Origin: Desulfovibrio desulfuricans | GTDB taxonomy: Bacteria; Desulfobacterota; Desulfovibrionia; Desulfovibrionales; Desulfovibrionaceae | Assembly (NCBI RefSeq): GCF_024460775.1 | Contig: NZ_JANFYZ010000003.1 | Span: forward strand, 288,844-352,843 | Length of the DNA: 64,000 bases | Reading direction: 5' to 3' | Shown: positions 62,612 to 64,000 of the stretch, in pieces | Position numbering within the stretch: position 1 is the stretch's first letter | How the letters are laid out: each line of letters starts with the position of its first letter | Notes under the pieces: model-generated | Told to the model about the DNA's origin: nothing | Databases searched by the model: none | Seen by the model: the letters and a program-made list of their open reading frames with translations, nothing else | Program-made: the position numbers and the translations under genes

Positions 62612-63187
62612 CTACGCCTTGAACACAACCGCCTCATACCAGAATAATTGCGCCCCCGGCAGCTTCCACGAGCCAGGAGGCACCCCGGCCTTGAGGCACA
62701 AATTATCCAGATAGGCCAGTCGATCCCAACCCTGCTCCACGGGCACCTGCGGCAAGAATACGCCGCTGCGCCCCTCGTAAACCAGCACAAGGCCGTGCCG
62801 CCCCACCTCCACCGCTTCCGGGCCGGGGCAGGGGCTGAGTTCGTCCAGAACAGAAATGTCAAGGGCGACGTGCGGCCATTCGGCAAGCGTCAATGGGGGG
62901 AAACGCGGGTCTGCAAAAGCCGCCGCCTGCGCCATATGCCACACAGTAGCATACAGCGGCTCACGCCCCACAATATTGCCAATGCAGCCGCGAAGCCTCT
63001 CACCCAGATTCAGGGTTACAAAAGCCCCAAGCGTTCGCCACAGGGCGCTTTCTGGCGCGAATTGGTCGGCAGGAGGTTGCGAAACATCCGCCACGCTTTT
63101 CCCAGCCAATCCGGCTTCGATGGACCTGCGGGCCTGATGCGACAAAAATTGCTTTTCAGCGTCAGACAGGAAAAATGCAATACTCAT
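62612..63187 (-). CDS. AMMECR1-domain protein (AmmeMemoRadiSam system A type)
   Basis: The 191-residue protein has the AMMECR1 signature LRGCIGNIVGREPLYATV, then AQAAAFADPRFPPLTLAEW and LDISVLDELSPC, and PQVPVEQGWDRLAYLDNLCLKAG close to the end. In many bacteria this domain occurs with a Memo-like protein and a radical SAM protein (AmmeMemoRadiSam); neither is adjacent here. GGGAGG precedes the chosen start. The biochemical role is unknown. Confidence 0.9.
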   Translation of the reverse strand: MSIAFFLSDAEKQFLSHQARRSIEAGLAGKSVADVSQPPADQFAPESALWRTLGAFVTLNLGERLRGCIGNIVGREPLYATVWHMAQAAAFADPRFPPLTLAEWPHVALDISVLDELSPCPGPEAVEVGRHGLVLVYEGRSGVFLPQVPVEQGWDRLAYLDNLCLKAGVPPGSWKLPGAQLFWYEAVVFKA

Positions 63188-63426
63188 TCTGCCTCCCGCG
63201 TAACAAACAGAGGGTGAAAGTGAAACAGAACAGACCCACATACAGGTTTGCCCTTTCTGCACAGATTGCGGGAAACACTCGCGCAGAGCAAGCCCGGTGA
63301 TCACGCGGGGAGCGTGGATGCGGCCACGCATGTCTCGTGCCTTCAGCCATGCACAGGTAGGCCGCTCGGCGCAGCGCTTTCTTTAGTCGTGGCCTGGGAT
63401 GTAGGAGTATGAGCCGCCCCCTGAAA

Positions 63427-63464
63427 GCAAGAAATGCCACAACTCGCGTTGCGGCATAACTTGC
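63427..63464. repeat. Interrupted inverted repeat, possible structured RNA or terminator
   Basis: GCAAG-AA-ATGCC-A-CAAC, loop TCGC, GTTG-C-GGCAT-AA-CTTGC. Fourteen base pairs with a symmetric AA/AA internal loop and one mismatch. No T run follows on either strand. Confidence 0.5.
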
Positions 63465-63609
63465 TGAGGCTTACACGCAAAGGCTGACGCACCTTGCGAA
63501 GGCCCATGCTTCAAGGCATGTCCTTGCCGTTCGAGATAAGAATCCCGACAAATAAACCTGAGGCATCCTGGCGGTATTTGCCAGACTACATCGGCCAGCA
63601 GCCTGAGGC

Positions 63610-63713
63610 AGTCGGCAACAAAGACGCGCTTTTTATGCAGGGAGCGTACACTTTGTACTCGACCATAATAAAAAGCGCGTTTTGGCGCAGCCGAAAGCAA
63701 AGACACTGGGCCA
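63610..63713 (-). repeat. Structured intergenic repeat, copy 2 (3' of dsrD)
   Basis: On the plus strand the outer stem CGCGCTTTTTAT (63625-63636) pairs perfectly with ATAAAAAGCGCG (63668-63679); the inner stem is GAG-CG-TAC (63642-63649) with GTACTC (63655-63660). TATGCAGGGAG, GTACTCGACC, AAAGCGCG, GCGCAGCC and GCAAA are shared with copy 1. It begins 14 bases after the dsrD stop. In the outer stem one G-C pair of copy 1 is T-A here, a compensatory change. Confidence 0.7.
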
Positions 63714-63726
63714 ATGCGGTCTGCTG

Positions 63727-63963
63727 CTAATCTTCGCCTTCAGCGGCAGACTGCTTGCCCGCGCCCTTCATGCCGTACATGGTGGTGGAACCGGAAGACC
63801 AGAATTCCAGCACTTCTTCGTTCACCAGCTTGGTGAGGATTTTCTTCACGTCGCGGGGTCCCTTGTCGGGGAACAGTTCAAGGAAATCCTTGAAATAGAA
63901 CTTGGACTTGGACGAGGATTTGCTTTTCAGGAATTCAACAACAACGTCTTTGTCGTCAGCCAT
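63727..63963 (-). CDS. dsrD: Dissimilatory sulfite reductase protein DsrD
   Basis: The 78-residue winged-helix protein has KSKFYFKDFLELFPD, VKKILTKLVNEEVLEFWSSG and STTMYGMKGAGKQ, near identical to DsrD of Desulfovibrio vulgaris as I recall it. DsrD accompanies dsrAB in sulfate reducers and is reported to stimulate DsrAB activity. AGGAG precedes the ATG by seven bases. dsrA and dsrB should lie at higher coordinates just outside the window, upstream on the same strand. Confidence 0.97.
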   Translation of the reverse strand: MADDKDVVVEFLKSKSSSKSKFYFKDFLELFPDKGPRDVKKILTKLVNEEVLEFWSSGSTTMYGMKGAGKQSAAEGED

Positions 63964-64000
63964 GGTGAGTCTCCTGTCCCGGCGGCGCAAAAAGCGCCGC

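Larger units (their letters stand above)
63188..63726. other. Intergenic stretch between the AMMECR1 gene and dsrD
   Basis: This 539-base gap holds the second copy of the structured repeat (63610-63713) and a strong interrupted hairpin (63427-63464). The rest shows no credible gene; open frames here are unlike the neighbours in codon use. Confidence 0.55.

Noticed and set aside
1..64000. tRNA genes, rRNA, CRISPR arrays, insertion sequences, attachment sites
   Set aside because: I looked through all intergenic stretches and found no cloverleaf with a T-loop, no regularly spaced repeats with spacers and no transposase or integrase.

Overview
The window is a 64 kb chromosomal segment of a sulfate-reducing deltaproteobacterium, very probably a Desulfovibrio. 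The strongest marker is dsrD at the right edge (63727-63963, minus strand), the small protein encoded beside dissimilatory sulfite reductase dsrAB, which should lie just outside the window. A hydrogenase maturation gene (hypF), two exported nickel-uptake-type proteins, carboxynorspermidine dehydrogenase, two flagellins and high GC with dense, often overlapping genes fit the same assignment. There is no rRNA, tRNA, CRISPR array, insertion sequence or prophage.

Left part (1-17.1 kb): a sugar-acid-type catabolic pair (enolase-superfamily enzyme and MFS transporter) divergent from a LysR regulator; an orphan FeoA behind a Fur-like box; a hexapeptide acyltransferase; a large helicase joined in frame to an exonuclease, resembling the mitomycin-repair pair MrfA and MrfB in one polypeptide, with a good internal ribosome site before the exonuclease; agmatinase-panB with a terminator-like hairpin in the leader; a methyltransferase and a Bcr/CflA efflux pump; then a UvrD-type helicase, thiL and a class II aldolase in one plus-strand run.

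Middle part (17.1-47 kb): NikK-like and NikL-like nickel-uptake proteins behind a GTGTTAC/GTAACAC-flanked promoter; serS; a lipoprotein/TPR/small-protein operon; two diguanylate cyclases; sppA; an acyl-CoA synthetase with an XRE-cupin regulator; hypF; an RsmF-type rRNA methyltransferase; an exported FG-GAP protein; purD-purE; carboxynorspermidine dehydrogenase; a minus-strand operon yhaM-like, tmk, small protein, histone-deacetylase-like protein; surE; and the glycolytic pair fba-gap, where gap carries a GapB-like cofactor-loop change.

Right part (47-64 kb): tandem flagellin genes whose Shine-Dalgarno sequences sit in an identical hairpin loop, with a sigma28 promoter for the first and a possible sigma54 promoter for the second; rimO; a GGDEF-EAL phosphodiesterase; a C39-like small protein; panC-metK; aroC-cdd1-recD2 behind a structured leader; a chloramphenicol-acetyltransferase homologue; ribB with an FMN riboswitch; an AMMECR1 protein; and dsrD.

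The most unusual sequence-level signals are the helicase-exonuclease fusion with an internal start, and a structured intergenic repeat found immediately downstream of both ribB and dsrD, whose two copies show a compensatory base-pair change. Pathways touched include coenzyme A (panB, panC), polyamines, riboflavin, thiamine, purines, c-di-GMP signalling, nickel/hydrogenase and motility.
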